From Bacteroidia bacterium (lineage in GTDB: Bacteria; Bacteroidota; Bacteroidia; JAESSM01; NORP286): a DNA stretch of 5,787 bases. The stretch spans positions 1 through 5,787 of the forward strand of contig JAESSM010000111.1 of the NCBI GenBank assembly GCA_016764115.1, read 5' to 3'. The position numbers and the translations under genes were made by a program. Positions within the stretch are counted from its first letter, which is position 1, and every line of letters begins with the position of its first letter. Positions 4,731 to 5,787 of the stretch are shown here, in pieces. Below the pieces are notes generated by a model. It did no database searches. It was given only the letters and a program-made list of their open reading frames with translations, and had not been told where the DNA came from.

Positions 4731-5787
4731 GTGCCTATTGAACTATCAATAAGAACCATTACTGATTTCCTATCCGTTTCAATTAGTCTCTTTCTTGCAT
4801 TACATTTCTTAACACAAAAAAGTGGAAACCGAAAAGCCAATATTTTTATTGGGCTGTTCTTTATTCAATTAGGTCTGAGTGTTTTGTTTGTTCAGCTAGA
4901 ACGACCAGAATTCGAAAACTTATGGTCCAATCTACTGTGGCTACCAATACTCTCCCCTTTTCTACAAATTCCTTTACTATTATTCTATGCTAATTCCCTT
5001 ACATTGGGAAAGAAACCCAAGGATAATCTATGGATACTAATTCCTGGAGGTCTAGAGTTTATAATAAGAACGATCTTCTTATTTATGGAGTTTGACTATC
5101 CTCTCTATAAAAACAGCTTTTTTCAAGATTTCATTTTTTATACCAACTTCTTTTCTCTTGCTTTTAACATCTGGTTGCTGGATTGGATATTAATTATTAT
5201 CAAAGAGCACAATAAAAACATCCTAACTTACTTTTCAAGCATTGATAATAAGACTCTCAACTGGTTAAAGAATATCACGCTTATTATGCTTGGCTTTCAT
5301 ATAATATGGCTAATAGATGATTCCGGTCAACTTTTATTTGAAGGCAACATTATTTCCACGTTTATAGCTGATTTTTCTGACTACGCTACTTTTTTAACCG
5401 TTTGCTGGATCGGACTTCAGGGTTTAAAACAACCTAATATATACATTTCCGAGAATAATGAAATCTCAGATATCGAAATAACTTCCATTAAGCAAGATGA
5501 TCAACTATCAAAAGAGGAAAAAGATCTTTACAATCAATTGCTTGGCCTACTAAAAAATGAAAAACAATATTGTAATACCGAGTTAACATTAAGAAATTTA
5601 TCGGATAACTTAAAGACCAAAGAAAAAATACTATCACGAGTTATAAATATGGAGTCCGGTACCAATTTTTATCAGTTGATCAACAAATATAGAATTCAAC
5701 ACTTCAAGGATCTACTTGATAACAATACTCACCCTAACTTAAGTCTACTTGGTCTTGCTCAAGAGTCAGGGTTTAAGTCCAAATCAA
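4731..5787 (+). CDS. 7TM membrane-anchored AraC-family transcriptional regulator (3' end beyond window)
   Basis: The frame is open from the preceding TAA (4689-4691) to the window end, with 352 residues visible from GTG 4731. The N-terminal half has about seven hydrophobic segments: roughly 10-27, 38-56, 68-90, 100-119, 134-157, 182-195 and 216-232. These are followed by a charged linker (233-280) and an AraC-type DNA-binding domain starting near 283. Its first helix-turn-helix reads LRNLSDNLKTKEKILSRVIN and continues SGTNFYQLINKYRIQHFKDLL. The second begins LSLLGLAQESGFKSKS, where the window cuts off; about 25-35 residues are probably missing. This is the common Bacteroidota layout of a one-component membrane sensor that controls nearby genes. 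Its likely targets are the two TonB-like genes with the duplicated upstream block, which is inference. GTG is chosen because no ATG occurs before residue 119, which would remove the first four membrane segments. The start is also supported by similarity to the remnant at 3780. Confidence 0.85.
   Translation, partial: MPIELSIRTITDFLSVSISLFLALHFLTQKSGNRKANIFIGLFFIQLGLSVLFVQLERPEFENLWSNLLWLPILSPFLQIPLLLFYANSLTLGKKPKDNLWILIPGGLEFIIRTIFLFMEFDYPLYKNSFFQDFIFYTNFFSLAFNIWLLDWILIIIKEHNKNILTYFSSIDNKTLNWLKNITLIMLGFHIIWLIDDSGQLLFEGNIISTFIADFSDYATFLTVCWIGLQGLKQPNIYISENNEISDIEITSIKQDDQLSKEEKDLYNQLLGLLKNEKQYCNTELTLRNLSDNLKTKEKILSRVINMESGTNFYQLINKYRIQHFKDLLDNNTHPNLSLLGLAQESGFKSKS

Larger units (their letters stand above)
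2943..4802 (+). repeat. Tandem duplication of a regulatory block + TonB-like gene + AraC-gene start
   Basis: Unit A runs from about 2943 to 3848 and unit B from about 3854 onward. The two align in the same order: AATCCCT, the upstream block, the NTF2/TonB_C coding sequence, the post-stop segment (AATACAGC-C/T-GTAAAATT), and the first codons of the 7TM AraC gene. Unit A then stops and passes directly into the start of unit B, while unit B continues into the full regulator gene. Similarity is patchy: very high in the upstream core and in the TonB_C 3' part, and lower in the signal peptide and NTF2-like part. The duplication is therefore not recent, and some stretches look preserved or re-homogenised. 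Confidence 0.85.

Noticed and set aside
4583..4840. Reverse-strand open frame of 85 codons
   Set aside because: It overlaps the 3' end of the second TonB-like gene and the start of the regulator gene, both well supported on the + strand. Its sequence shows no domain pattern.

Overview
The window is AT-rich and fits a member of the Bacteroidota (Flavobacteriia or Cytophagia type). The reasons are a TIGR02757/DUF2400 protein of the Bacteroidota form, a DUF2490 outer-membrane barrel, Q-after-cleavage signal peptides, an 'energy transducer TonB'-like C-terminal domain, a multi-spanning membrane AraC regulator, weak Shine-Dalgarno sites, and a match to the TAnnTTTG promoter element. All supported genes are on the + strand.

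Layout. Positions 1-59 hold the last codons of an unidentified gene. It is followed after 2 nt by a complete DUF2400 (TIGR02757) gene at 62-841. A short AT-rich gap with a candidate promoter leads into a tight three-gene operon (946-2916): a lipoprotein with two tandem beta-sandwich-like domains, a secreted protein built from five 26-residue repeats, and a DUF2490 outer-membrane beta-barrel. Gaps in this operon are 4 nt and a 1-nt stop/start overlap, and all three products are exported, so they probably form or decorate one envelope structure. Their function is unknown.

The right half (about 2943 to the end) is a tandem duplication. Each unit consists of a conserved upstream regulatory block, an exported protein joining an NTF2/DUF4878-like domain to a TonB C-terminal domain, and a 7TM AraC-family regulator gene. 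In the second unit everything is intact as far as the window goes (3933-4691, then 4731 to beyond 5787). In the first unit the regulator gene has been deleted down to a remnant of about 23 codons (3780-3851). That remnant still reads ITDFLSVSIS, exactly as the intact copy does, with seven of the ten codons changed synonymously. The upstream blocks are almost identical (38 of 40 bases in the core) and carry short dyads. This suggests that both TonB-like genes still answer to one regulator, probably the surviving 7TM AraC protein.

No rRNA, tRNA, CRISPR array or insertion sequence was seen. No convincing rho-independent terminator was found.
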